DNA of 8,306 nucleotides from Anaerolineales bacterium (GCA_028689195.1 JAQTWR010000103.1:1-8306); one strand, 5' to 3'; shown: positions 1 through 6,475, numbered from the stretch's first letter. The notes: generated from the letters alone by a model not told the origin. Translations and numbers: made by a program.

Positions 1-26
1 AAACAACTGTTTTGCTAATCATCTCG

Positions 27-50
27 CTTTTATACCATCATTTATAAAAG
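27..50. repeat. Short AT-rich inverted repeat
   Basis: CTTTTATA at 27-34 is exactly complementary to TATAAAAG at 43-50, with an 8-nt spacer. It lies in gene-free sequence at the window edge. It could be a weak hairpin or an operator-like site for something outside the window. In AT-rich DNA an 8-bp match can arise by chance, so no function is assigned. Confidence 0.25.
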
Positions 51-74
51 ACCACCACCAAGAAACATACCCTC

Positions 75-112
75 TCCCTTTAGGAGCCCCACAGGGGCGC
101 TACGCTAAGGGA
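75..112. repeat. GC-rich stem-loop, possible terminator or REP-like element
   Basis: A two-tier stem is visible. TCCCTTTAG (75-83) pairs with CTAAGGGA (105-112) with one bulged base. Inside it GCCCC (86-90) pairs with GGGGC (94-98) around an ACA loop. No T-tract follows on either strand, so it is not a textbook intrinsic terminator. It lies downstream of vapC and of the 120-260 repeat in the minus-strand direction, and may be a second 3' structure or part of an intergenic repeat family. Function unknown. Confidence 0.45.
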
Positions 113-119
113 CAAGTCA

Positions 120-260
120 ACCCGCCGATTATGACGCAGAGAAGGTCTTAACCTTGATTTACCTGATTCGCCTGATAGCCTTGATTTGCAAGACTCCAAT
201 CATGGCAATCCTCTAATCCTTCTAATCATGGTTAAGATCACCCCGCCGCTTACAACCCTG
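120..260. repeat. Structured direct repeat, copy 1 (left flank of vapBC)
   Basis: This 141-bp element matches 1026-1165 in the same orientation with about 15 differences including one indel (about 89% identity, hand alignment). It folds on itself. The outer arms are 145-159 and 224-238 (13 of 15 pair) and the inner arms are 174-186 and 198-210 (11 of 13 pair), with an 11-nt loop. The left arm consists of degenerate 9-10-nt units ending TGATT (or TGATA), and the right arm of the complementary AATC-starting units, so the whole arm is a small tandem repeat. Both ends carry a CCCGCCG motif. It begins 12 nt beyond the vapC stop codon, so it would lie in the vapBC mRNA 3' end. It could be a palindromic intergenic repeat (MITE- or REP-like) or a transcript-end structure. 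No coding frame is apparent. Confidence 0.85.
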
Positions 261-272
261 TCCACTCACCCT

Positions 273-731
273 TTATCCTTCTTCTATAAAATCATCCAAC
301 ACAAGAATATCAATCAATTCATCAAGCCGTGACAATCTCTTGTCATTTGTCAAAAATGCCTTTGCGCCGAAATTAAGACTCGCTGCAACTTGCAGCGCAT
401 CAGGCGGTGAGACGTTGTACTTCGCCCGCAGTTGAGCCGCCACGCGCGCGACATTGCGGTCAACATCCACCACAGATAAATTTGGAAAATGCACGAGAAC
501 CGCTTCGTATTCACGCGCAGCAGATTCGCGTCCCAACTGCCACGGGCGGACTGTGATTTCCATCAGCGTAATTGTGGAAGTAACGCCTTGCCATTTTCCT
601 TTTTCAATTCCATTGAGCGTAATCTGCGCCAGTGGGCCATAGCGCAAATTATCTTCAAGGAAATAAATAAAAATGGACGTATCCAGCCCGATGACTTTTG
701 CTTTTGCTAACCGTTTGCCGAGCTCGTCCAT
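273..731 (-). CDS. vapC: PIN-domain ribonuclease toxin, VapC-like
   Basis: This 152-residue protein is of normal length for a single-domain PIN toxin. The acidic metal-binding residues of the fold are all visible: D17 in the opening strand (IGLDTSIFIYFLE), E58 (LMEITVRP), D111 (SPPDALQVA) and D130 (FLTNDKRL). In the family these bind Mg2+ or Mn2+ and cut RNA, often tRNA or rRNA; the target here cannot be told. The ATG at 731 lies inside the antitoxin gene (25-nt overlap) with a GGGGAG Shine-Dalgarno upstream, which indicates translational coupling. No other plausible start lies between this ATG and the catalytic D17. The partner is the AbrB-type protein immediately upstream. The gene ends in TAA 12 nt before repeat copy 1. 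A complete catalytic set suggests an active toxin held in check by VapB. Confidence 0.9.
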   Translation of the reverse strand: MDELGKRLAKAKVIGLDTSIFIYFLEDNLRYGPLAQITLNGIEKGKWQGVTSTITLMEITVRPWQLGRESAAREYEAVLVHFPNLSVVDVDRNVARVAAQLRAKYNVSPPDALQVAASLNFGAKAFLTNDKRLSRLDELIDILVLDDFIEEG

Positions 732-961
732 GCGTCACGCTCCCCGTTGAGATATTTTTCGACTTCCACGCCTTTCCAGATATCGCTGTGCAGACCTTGA
801 AGATAATCGGTGTAGCGTTTGGGTTCTGGAATCATGACAATCACGCCGTCCTGGACATCCACCAGCAGGCGGTCGCCTTTTTTGATATTCAATTGTTTGC
901 GCGCAATCTGCGGGACAGCGATCTGATATTTGGCGCTGACTTTTACCGAGGTTGTAGTCAT
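707..961 (-). CDS. vapB: AbrB/SpoVT-type antitoxin, VapB-like
   Basis: This 84-residue protein has an N-terminal swapped-hairpin DNA-binding domain of the AbrB/MazE/SpoVT class at residues 4-48 (VSAKYQIAVPQIARKQLNIKKGDRLLV, then VIVMIPEP). A C-terminal tail at about 55-80 has the W-x-G-V-x-x-x-x-Y-L-x-x-E-R-D-x-W pattern that in such antitoxins wraps the PIN toxin and blocks its active site. The ATG follows an AAGGAG Shine-Dalgarno at 966-971. Its stop codon is inside vapC, so the pair is one transcript with coupled translation. Twin palindromes just upstream suggest autoregulation by the VapBC complex. The assignment rests on family patterns and gene order; only the exact subfamily name is uncertain. 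Confidence 0.88.
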   Translation of the reverse strand: MTTTSVKVSAKYQIAVPQIARKQLNIKKGDRLLVDVQDGVIVMIPEPKRYTDYLQGLHSDIWKGVEVEKYLNGERDAWTSSANG

Positions 962-970
962 AAGATCTCC

Positions 971-1001
971 TTGCTTAGCAAAATTAGTTATTTGCTTAGC
1001 A
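971..1001. promoter_or_regulatory. Twin palindromic operator of vapBC
   Basis: Two copies of TTGCTTAGCA lie at 971-980 and 992-1001. Each contains the palindrome TGCT-T-AGCA, and the copies are 21 bp apart centre to centre, two helical turns. They fall between the probable -10 element and the vapB Shine-Dalgarno. This is the usual geometry for cooperative binding by dimeric AbrB-type antitoxin/toxin complexes. The binding itself is inferred. Confidence 0.7.
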
Positions 1002-1009
1002 TTTTACCA
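1001..1009 (-). promoter_or_regulatory. Probable extended -10 of the vapBC promoter
   Basis: On the minus strand this reads TGGTAAAAT, an extended -10 (TG-n-TAAAAT). No good -35 is seen 16-18 nt upstream, so the call leans on the extended TG. Transcription would start within the first TGCTAAGCA operator, which fits repression by VapBC. The upstream flank runs straight into repeat copy 2. Confidence 0.4.
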
Positions 1010-1025
1010 TAACCCAGAATAGCCG

Positions 1026-1165
1026 ACCCGCCGATTATGGCGCAGAAAGGGTCTTAACCTTGATTTACTTGATTTGCCTGATTGCCATGATTACAAGACT
1101 CCAATCATGGCAATCCTATAATCCTTCCAATCAAGGTTAAGACCGCCCCGCCGCTTACAACCTTG
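1026..1165. repeat. Structured direct repeat, copy 2 (right flank of vapBC)
   Basis: This is the second copy of the 120-260 element, in the same orientation and 906 bp away. Here the nested inverted repeats are perfect. GTCTTAACCTTGATT (1051-1065) pairs with 1129-1143 over 15 bp. GATTGCCATGATT (1080-1092) pairs with 1103-1115 over 13 bp around a 10-nt loop. Four differences from copy 1 fall in these arms and all of them improve pairing. It lies 22 nt beyond the stop of the AlbA_2 gene and directly upstream of the vapBC promoter. It could therefore act as that gene's transcript-end structure, or simply be an intergenic palindromic element. No transposase is present. Confidence 0.87.
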
Positions 1166-1187
1166 CGCCCTCCCATTTTGTTTTTTG

Positions 1188-3143
1188 TTATTCTAAAATC
1201 CTTATCAATTTGGCAGATCTTTCTTTACCAAAACTTTTTCGTTCACCTGCTTGAAAACCAAGCACAGAGCCTATAGAAATCTTATTCCAATCAGATTTAT
1301 CGTTAAACTCGGAAGCATGTATAAAAAACGATTCGCCATCAGTCGACTTTGCAAAACCAAATCCTCTACCTTCAACTAAATACGTTACTGTACCTTTAAG
1401 TCGATCTGGCTCAGAAGAGGATTGATATTTTGATAGTGATGTTTTAGTCCAAATAGCAGCAGTTCTTGGAAGGGGAGTAAACATTTCGCTCACATATCCT
1501 AGCGCACGAAGACTAAAAACAGGTTCTCGATTGTATGGACTGTTAGAAGAAATCCTATCGCGCAGTTTTTTTGCTATAGGCATATCAAACTTTTCGATCT
1601 GCCCTATCTCCAGTAATGCATTCTGCAATTCAGCCAAATATTGTTGCGCCTCTTGCGGAGGGCGAATCTGAAAACGTGGAACTTGCCTCTTTCCTCCTCT
1701 GGTAGTTGGTTTGGCATTGTATATTATCCCTTTACGATTCAATCGCTCATACAAAGCTCTAAACTCTTCAGTATCTATAATTTCAACAACTTGAATAATA
1801 TCGTTAGTCGACAATAGCCTTCCGTCTCTACCCAAGAGTACTACACGTTGCTCATCTTTCGTCAAATGGAAATCAGTAAAACCATTTAGCCATTGAACAT
1901 CCTTTGGGGAAAATATTGATTTATGAAATAAAGTAACCATAAACGAAGCTTGGTCCGCATGTATTTCTGGGTCTACAAGTTCAAAACTTCTTACGCTGGA
2001 ATATATTCTTCTAATGCCTTCGCCCATTTCTCTCATATACCCAAGTTCTCGCAAAACTCTGGCAATAAAAACATTTCTTGACTGGTGAGCGCCCTTAAGT
2101 TCTTTTAGATCCTTAATTAATATAGATGACAGAAGTCTGCCTGGGCTCTTGACTTCCATCCTGTCATCGTAAATCAGAATTTCAATAGGCTTACCTTCAA
2201 TTGAGTAGTCACGATGCGCAACCGCGTTGATAAGCGCTTCTCGACAAGCATCTTCTGGATATATAATGCTTTCACGAAACAGAGCGTTTGCCTGAAATTT
2301 TGTGCGAGCAAGATGAGGTCTGAGAGCGTCCCATGAATTTTCAAGCAACGATACTATATTTCCATTTATCATGTCATCTTCACTGACGTTGTAGTCTTTA
2401 CCCGTCCCTATAGAAGAACCAGTTACTCGTAATATACGGATTGAGCATCGTGGGTGCCATTTTATAACATCGCGCGCAAATAATAACAAAGCTGCCCTTC
2501 TAAGAATTAATCCTTCTGGACCAAACTGTGCTAAATCTAAGAATTGCAGAAGTTTTTCGGGGGAATAACCTGGGGCTAATTGCTGTGCGATTCCATCTAT
2601 TAAGTCTATATCTAGATCCTTAAGCGTTGCACTCGGGATAAAGTTTCTGTCATATTCTCTTGAAAGTATTTCCTGCCTGTCTTGTTGAATTCTTTCTGGT
2701 GGGACAATACGGTTTTCACGATCAAATCTCTGTAAGCATCGCCCATCAGATGTCAAATGAACTGATCCCGTACTTTTAGAGACTTGAAAATACAGAATTT
2801 TATTTCCTTTTACTTCAAAAAGTTTAATGGAAGGGGTAGGGATAGGCGAATCTGCATGAACATAAGTACTGTAAGCAAGTTTCATTGCATCCAGAAGTTC
2901 GTCTTTGTGAGGCACGCCAGAAATAGTACTATCATCCTCGACGCCAACAAACAATTCCCCACCATCAGCATTAGCAAAAGAGACAAGAACTTCTCCAATG
3001 TTCCTGCAAATTTCTTTTACTGGACGGGGTTCAACTTTTCCCTCTGTATTCCTTTGAAGTGCGCTTTTGAATTCTCTAAAATGGCTTTCCCCTAAATCTA
3101 TTCCAGTTAGTATTCTTTCCTCAAGTTTTAATGTCTCAGTCAT
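1188..3143 (-). CDS. Schlafen-type AlbA_2 / ATPase-like protein with C-terminal cold-shock domain
   Basis: This is a 651-residue multidomain protein. Residues 18-150 form an AlbA_2 (Schlafen core) domain (GESHFREFKSAL, then ICRNIGEVLVSFANADGGELFVGVED). Residues about 290-345 match the GHKL-like HATPase_c_4 segment found in 'RecG-like' AlbA_2 proteins (REALINAVAHRDYS and MEVKSPGRL). Residues about 425-495 look like a winged helix. Residues 582-651 are a cold-shock domain with RNP1-like GRGFGFA (592-598) and RNP2-like SFFIHA (605-610). AlbA_2 proteins are linked in the literature to nucleic-acid binding or cleavage and often occur in accessory or defence regions; the role here is not established. 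Annotation pipelines may call it an ATP-dependent DNA helicase, but no helicase motifs are visible. The ATG has a strong AGGAGGTG Shine-Dalgarno 5 nt upstream. Codon usage and base composition are AT-rich compared with the glyA gene next door, suggesting acquisition by transfer. Confidence 0.85.
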   Translation of the reverse strand: MTETLKLEERILTGIDLGESHFREFKSALQRNTEGKVEPRPVKEICRNIGEVLVSFANADGGELFVGVEDDSTISGVPHKDELLDAMKLAYSTYVHADSPIPTPSIKLFEVKGNKILYFQVSKSTGSVHLTSDGRCLQRFDRENRIVPPERIQQDRQEILSREYDRNFIPSATLKDLDIDLIDGIAQQLAPGYSPEKLLQFLDLAQFGPEGLILRRAALLLFARDVIKWHPRCSIRILRVTGSSIGTGKDYNVSEDDMINGNIVSLLENSWDALRPHLARTKFQANALFRESIIYPEDACREALINAVAHRDYSIEGKPIEILIYDDRMEVKSPGRLLSSILIKDLKELKGAHQSRNVFIARVLRELGYMREMGEGIRRIYSSVRSFELVDPEIHADQASFMVTLFHKSIFSPKDVQWLNGFTDFHLTKDEQRVVLLGRDGRLLSTNDIIQVVEIIDTEEFRALYERLNRKGIIYNAKPTTRGGKRQVPRFQIRPPQEAQQYLAELQNALLEIGQIEKFDMPIAKKLRDRISSNSPYNREPVFSLRALGYVSEMFTPLPRTAAIWTKTSLSKYQSSSEPDRLKGTVTYLVEGRGFGFAKSTDGESFFIHASEFNDKSDWNKISIGSVLGFQAGERKSFGKERSAKLIRILE

Positions 3144-3148
3144 CTTAG

Positions 3149-3204
3149 CACCTCCTGAATTTATTTTTGCAGATTAATACAATTGTAATTTGGGGCATAT
3201 TATA
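3149..3204 (-). promoter_or_regulatory. Leader of the AlbA_2 gene: TATAAT, palindrome, strong RBS
   Basis: In transcription order there is a consensus TATAAT (3199-3204), a perfect 10-bp palindrome TACAATTGTA (3178-3187) just after the expected start point, and AGGAGGTG (3149-3156) 5 nt before the ATG. No convincing -35 is found at 16-18 nt. The TATAAT overlaps the base of the glyA-gcvT terminator stem, so the promoter is tentative. The palindrome could be an operator. The RBS is secure and fixes the start codon. Confidence 0.4.
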
Positions 3205-3238
3205 AAGCCTAACAGACAAAGTGCCTGTTAGGCTTTAT
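3202..3238 (-). terminator. Intrinsic terminator of glyA-gcvT
   Basis: ATAAAGCCTAACAG (3202-3215) and its exact complement (3225-3238) form a perfect 14-bp stem with a 9-nt loop. It starts 16 nt beyond the glyA-gcvT stop codon. On the minus strand the stem ends in TTTAT followed by AT-rich sequence. On the plus strand a T-run also follows (ATTTTT), so it may work in both directions. Confidence 0.8.
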
Positions 3239-3254
3239 TTTTACCATTTCACTC

Positions 3255-6200
3255 TTATAACTTCGCAAACCTACTCACCACCTTCGCCGCCGCGGCGGGA
3301 CGTTCCATATTCCCGCCCTGATGGATGAGGATGGGCGTGCCTTCCTTCATGTAGGCAAACTCCACAAACGCCTGACCTGTGATGAATCGCTGTCCATCAA
3401 TGGCGCAGGAAGTGACGAAGCCGATTTGCTCGCCGTTCGCGTTCTTGACGGGGTCGCCGTTGTGCGCCATGCGCGTGCGCTGCTCGTCAAACGTAAAGCG
3501 GATGACCGCGCCCTTGCGCTCCTTCTCGCGCGCCACGTATGCCTCGCGCCCGATGAAGTACGGCTTGTACGTTTTCACATAAGAACCAAATCCGCCTTCG
3601 GCAACGCCGAGATCGCGCCCGCCGAACTTGCCCGAGCCGAGTCCCATCTCATGACCGTAGAGCGGAAGTCCCGCTTCGGTGCGGAGGCTGTCGCGCGCGC
3701 CCAGACCAATCGGCTTGACGCCAAACGCTTCGCCCGCTTTCATCACCGCCAGCCAGAAATCCACCGCGCGGTCGGGATGGACAAACAACTCGAACGCCAT
3801 CTTCTCGCCCGTGTAGCCCGTGCGCGAGACAATCAAATCAAACCCGCCGACGACTCCGTCGCACAGTTCGGTGCGCTTCAACTTCATAATGCGCGCGCGG
3901 GTCGCGTCATCCACGCCCATTGCTAGCAGCACATCGCGGGACTTCGGTCCCTGCAGCGCGATATCCACGCGCATGTCGTTACCCGATTTCGGGTCGCGCA
4001 GGTTGCGGATTTCGGCATTGTAGCCGTATGTCCGTACCCAGGGTTTGGCATTATCAATCTTCACCTTGCCGTCACGCACACTCTCCAGCCACGTGCGGTC
4101 TTTATCATCGTTCGACGCGTTTACGACGACGAGATAGTTATCCCAGCCGCGGCGATAGACGAGCGTATCGTCAATCACATTCGCGTCGGGCGTGAGGAAG
4201 TGCGTGTACAAAGACTCACCGGGCTCCAGCCCGCCGCAGTCGTTGCCGCAGACCGTATCGAGGAACGAAGCCGCGTCCGCGCCGCGCACATCATACGCGC
4301 CCATGTGCGAAACATCAAAGAGTCCCGCCGCATTGCGCGTGGCAAGATGTTCCTCGAAAATGCCCGAATACTGCACGGGCATTTCCCAACCTGCAAACGG
4401 AACCATTCTGCCGCCCAAATCGCGGTGGACTTGATTCAATTTCGTTTTCTTTAATTCGCCTTCGACTTCATTCCACTCGAACGGAGGAAGTTCATCATGA
4501 CCGACCACACGGTACGGCTCCGCGCTGACTTTGGGCAGGTCGCCGATGAACCACGGTTTGGTCTGGCTGACGGGTTTTCCGTCCGCGTCTTTGACCTTCT
4601 TCTTCACATCCACCACAACAAACGGACCAGGCATACGCGACGCGGAGAAATCTTTCTCGCCATTGAGTTTAAAACTGACATATCCATCGGATAGATCTCG
4701 CAGCCACGTGCCAACCATGCCCGCCTTCGCAGCGGGGACTTGCAACTGATAGGTCGTGTCGTTGACCTTAAGCAGTGTGCCTTTTGCAAGACCTTTTGGC
4801 GTCGCAATGGATGTCGCCTGCGCTTTGCCTTTCGCCAGCGCGGACAAATCCGATGACAGCGCGTAATTCAACACCTGACGCACGCGATAACCTTGCAGTT
4901 CAAACACGCCAGAGGTGGATTTATCATCAATGTAATAGAAATGCGGATACCCGCTCTTCTTATATTTGAAATCAATGCCAGCCGATTCCGCCAACTTGCG
5001 AACCTTCAAACGTGCAACATTCAACACATTGAAATCCAACTTCGCGCGGCGCTGACGTCCCTTATGCGGCGTATCCACGGAATGAGGCGCGCACGCGAGA
5101 AGCACGTCCGCCATGACGTTGGCGAGTTCGCGCGTCTTCTTCTCGTCAAATCCGCGCTGCGTAATCCACGGCGTACCGAGACGAATACCCGAAGGGTCCA
5201 TCGAATTCTTATCGCCGGGGATGGTGTTGCGGTTGACCACAATGCCGACCAAATCCAAAATGCGCGAAGCCTGATCTCCGCTGAGTTTCGTGCCGTCCGC
5301 GCCGACGACGCTGGTGCAATCCACGTTGACCAAGTGCGTATCCGTGCCGCCAAACGGAACGCGCAATCCGCGCTTCTCAAATTGATCCGCCATGGCTTTG
5401 GCGTTCTTAAGCGTTTGTTCTTGCAACTTTTTGAATTGTTTGGTTTGAGTCAACTTGAAAGTTAAAGCAAGCGCCGCAAATACATTGACGTGCGGACCGC
5501 CCTGCTCGCCGGGGAAAATGGCTTTGTCAATTTTCTTTGCAATCGCCGCGTCAGTGGTCATCAACACCGCGCCGCGCGGACCATCAATGGATTTATGCGT
5601 GGTGGACATGACCACATGCGCGAATCCAATTGGCGAAGGAACTACTCCCGCCGCAACCAACCCGCCGATGTGGGAAATATCCGCGAGGAAGTACGCGCCG
5701 ACTTCGTCCGCAATTTCGCGGAACTTCTTCCAATCCGGCACATAAGAATAAGAGGAATAGCCCGCGATCATCAATTTGGGTTTGTGCTCCAACGCCAAAG
5801 CGCGCACCGCGTCATAGTCAATTTTTTCGTTTGCGTCAATCGTGTAATGCACCGCCTTGTACCACTTGCCGCTGCGATTGACCGACGAGCCGTGCGAGAG
5901 ATGCCCGCCGTGCAAAAGGTTCAATCCCATCACGGTATCGCCGAGATTGATCAGCGCGTGATACACCGCGTTATTCGCAGCCGCGCCGGAGAGTCCCTGA
6001 ACGTTGACAAAGATTTGATCCGCGCTGATTCCATTGGCGGCGAAGGTTTGCGCCGCGCGGCGACGCGCCAGCGCTTCCACGGTGTCGGCATATTCCACGC
6101 CTTTGTAATAACGCGGGTCGCTGTTGCGGCGATAATTCGTCAGCCGCGCGGAATAATCCAAAATTTCCGCGTCGTCCATCCAACGCGAATTTTCGTCGGG

Positions 6201-6383
6201 ATAGCCTTCCGCGTAAATATTTTGGAACGCGGAAGATAACGCCTCGCGCGCCGCCATCGGCGCGGTGGATTCGGACGCGATGAGAATCAGTTTGCGGGCT
6301 TGTCGCTCGGCTTCGAGTTGGGTCAGTTCGTAAACATCGGGGTCGAGGTCTTTGAGCGAACCGCGAAATAAAAAGTCGGACAT
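3255..6383 (-). CDS. glyA-gcvT: Serine hydroxymethyltransferase - aminomethyltransferase (GlyA-GcvT) fusion
   Basis: This 1042-residue protein has two enzymes in one chain. Residues 1-435 are SHMT (PLP enzyme, serine + THF to glycine + methylene-THF). They include YAEGYP (57-62), HGGH ending at H161, D235/H238, the Schiff-base lysine K264 in STTHK, GEQGGPH (292-298) and R401 in SGIRLGTPWI. A 26-residue insertion relative to E. coli GlyA lies between YAEGYP and YYKG. Residues about 645-1042 are glycine-cleavage T-protein, with GGRMVPFAGWEMPVQYS, NVIDD (D738/D739), N755, SRTGYTGE, E865 and GLGARDSLRTEAG. Residues about 490-590 resemble a worn GcvT N-domain (see findings). Both catalytic sets look intact. 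The T-protein makes methylene-THF from the aminomethyl group on GcvH, and SHMT can use it to make serine, so the fusion probably favours folate hand-over. The ATG follows AAGGAG (6390-6395). The gene is monocistronic by its own promoter and terminator. Confidence 0.93.
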   Translation of the reverse strand: MSDFLFRGSLKDLDPDVYELTQLEAERQARKLILIASESTAPMAAREALSSAFQNIYAEGYPDENSRWMDDAEILDYSARLTNYRRNSDPRYYKGVEYADTVEALARRRAAQTFAANGISADQIFVNVQGLSGAAANNAVYHALINLGDTVMGLNLLHGGHLSHGSSVNRSGKWYKAVHYTIDANEKIDYDAVRALALEHKPKLMIAGYSSYSYVPDWKKFREIADEVGAYFLADISHIGGLVAAGVVPSPIGFAHVVMSTTHKSIDGPRGAVLMTTDAAIAKKIDKAIFPGEQGGPHVNVFAALALTFKLTQTKQFKKLQEQTLKNAKAMADQFEKRGLRVPFGGTDTHLVNVDCTSVVGADGTKLSGDQASRILDLVGIVVNRNTIPGDKNSMDPSGIRLGTPWITQRGFDEKKTRELANVMADVLLACAPHSVDTPHKGRQRRAKLDFNVLNVARLKVRKLAESAGIDFKYKKSGYPHFYYIDDKSTSGVFELQGYRVRQVLNYALSSDLSALAKGKAQATSIATPKGLAKGTLLKVNDTTYQLQVPAAKAGMVGTWLRDLSDGYVSFKLNGEKDFSASRMPGPFVVVDVKKKVKDADGKPVSQTKPWFIGDLPKVSAEPYRVVGHDELPPFEWNEVEGELKKTKLNQVHRDLGGRMVPFAGWEMPVQYSGIFEEHLATRNAAGLFDVSHMGAYDVRGADAASFLDTVCGNDCGGLEPGESLYTHFLTPDANVIDDTLVYRRGWDNYLVVVNASNDDKDRTWLESVRDGKVKIDNAKPWVRTYGYNAEIRNLRDPKSGNDMRVDIALQGPKSRDVLLAMGVDDATRARIMKLKRTELCDGVVGGFDLIVSRTGYTGEKMAFELFVHPDRAVDFWLAVMKAGEAFGVKPIGLGARDSLRTEAGLPLYGHEMGLGSGKFGGRDLGVAEGGFGSYVKTYKPYFIGREAYVAREKERKGAVIRFTFDEQRTRMAHNGDPVKNANGEQIGFVTSCAIDGQRFITGQAFVEFAYMKEGTPILIHQGGNMERPAAAAKVVSRFAKL

Positions 6384-6431
6384 GGTTTTCTCCTTGAGAG
6401 ATTGGTTTTTTTGAATTCGTCAGACAATTGA

Positions 6432-6460
6432 ATTGTAGGACTTTCAGGGATGAAGGTCAA
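6432..6460 (-). promoter_or_regulatory. Sigma-70-type promoter of glyA-gcvT
   Basis: On the minus strand TTGACC (6455-6460) is followed after exactly 17 nt by TACAAT (6432-6437), each one base from consensus. The expected start point is near 6425, giving a leader of about 40 nt that ends in the AAGGAG site. There is no room for a glycine riboswitch in this leader. Confidence 0.72.
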
Positions 6461-6475
6461 GTGAACAAACGCATA

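Noticed and set aside
120..260. Possible CRISPR array from the recurring 9-10-nt units
   Set aside because: Units are too short and degenerate, there are no spacers of constant length, and the two arms are complementary to each other, which is a hairpin pattern and not an array.
120..1165. Insertion sequence or composite transposon
   Set aside because: No transposase, no clear terminal inverted repeats of the whole unit and no target-site duplication could be seen. The paired repeats are reported as direct repeats only.
1188..3143. RecG-type ATP-dependent helicase
   Set aside because: Similar proteins are often labelled this way, but no Walker A/B or helicase motifs are visible; the recognisable parts are AlbA_2, HATPase_c_4-like, winged-helix-like and cold-shock.
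3321..3926. Long plus-strand open frame (201 codons) opposite the GcvT part
   Set aside because: It is the antisense shadow of a high-G+C gene with obvious conserved motifs on the minus strand. It is rich in R, A and H, has no recognisable domain and no Shine-Dalgarno support. The same applies to the open frames at 4893-5465 and 5490-6239.
6384..6431. Glycine riboswitch upstream of glyA-gcvT
   Set aside because: The predicted leader is only about 40 nt, too short for a glycine aptamer, and no conserved core was seen.
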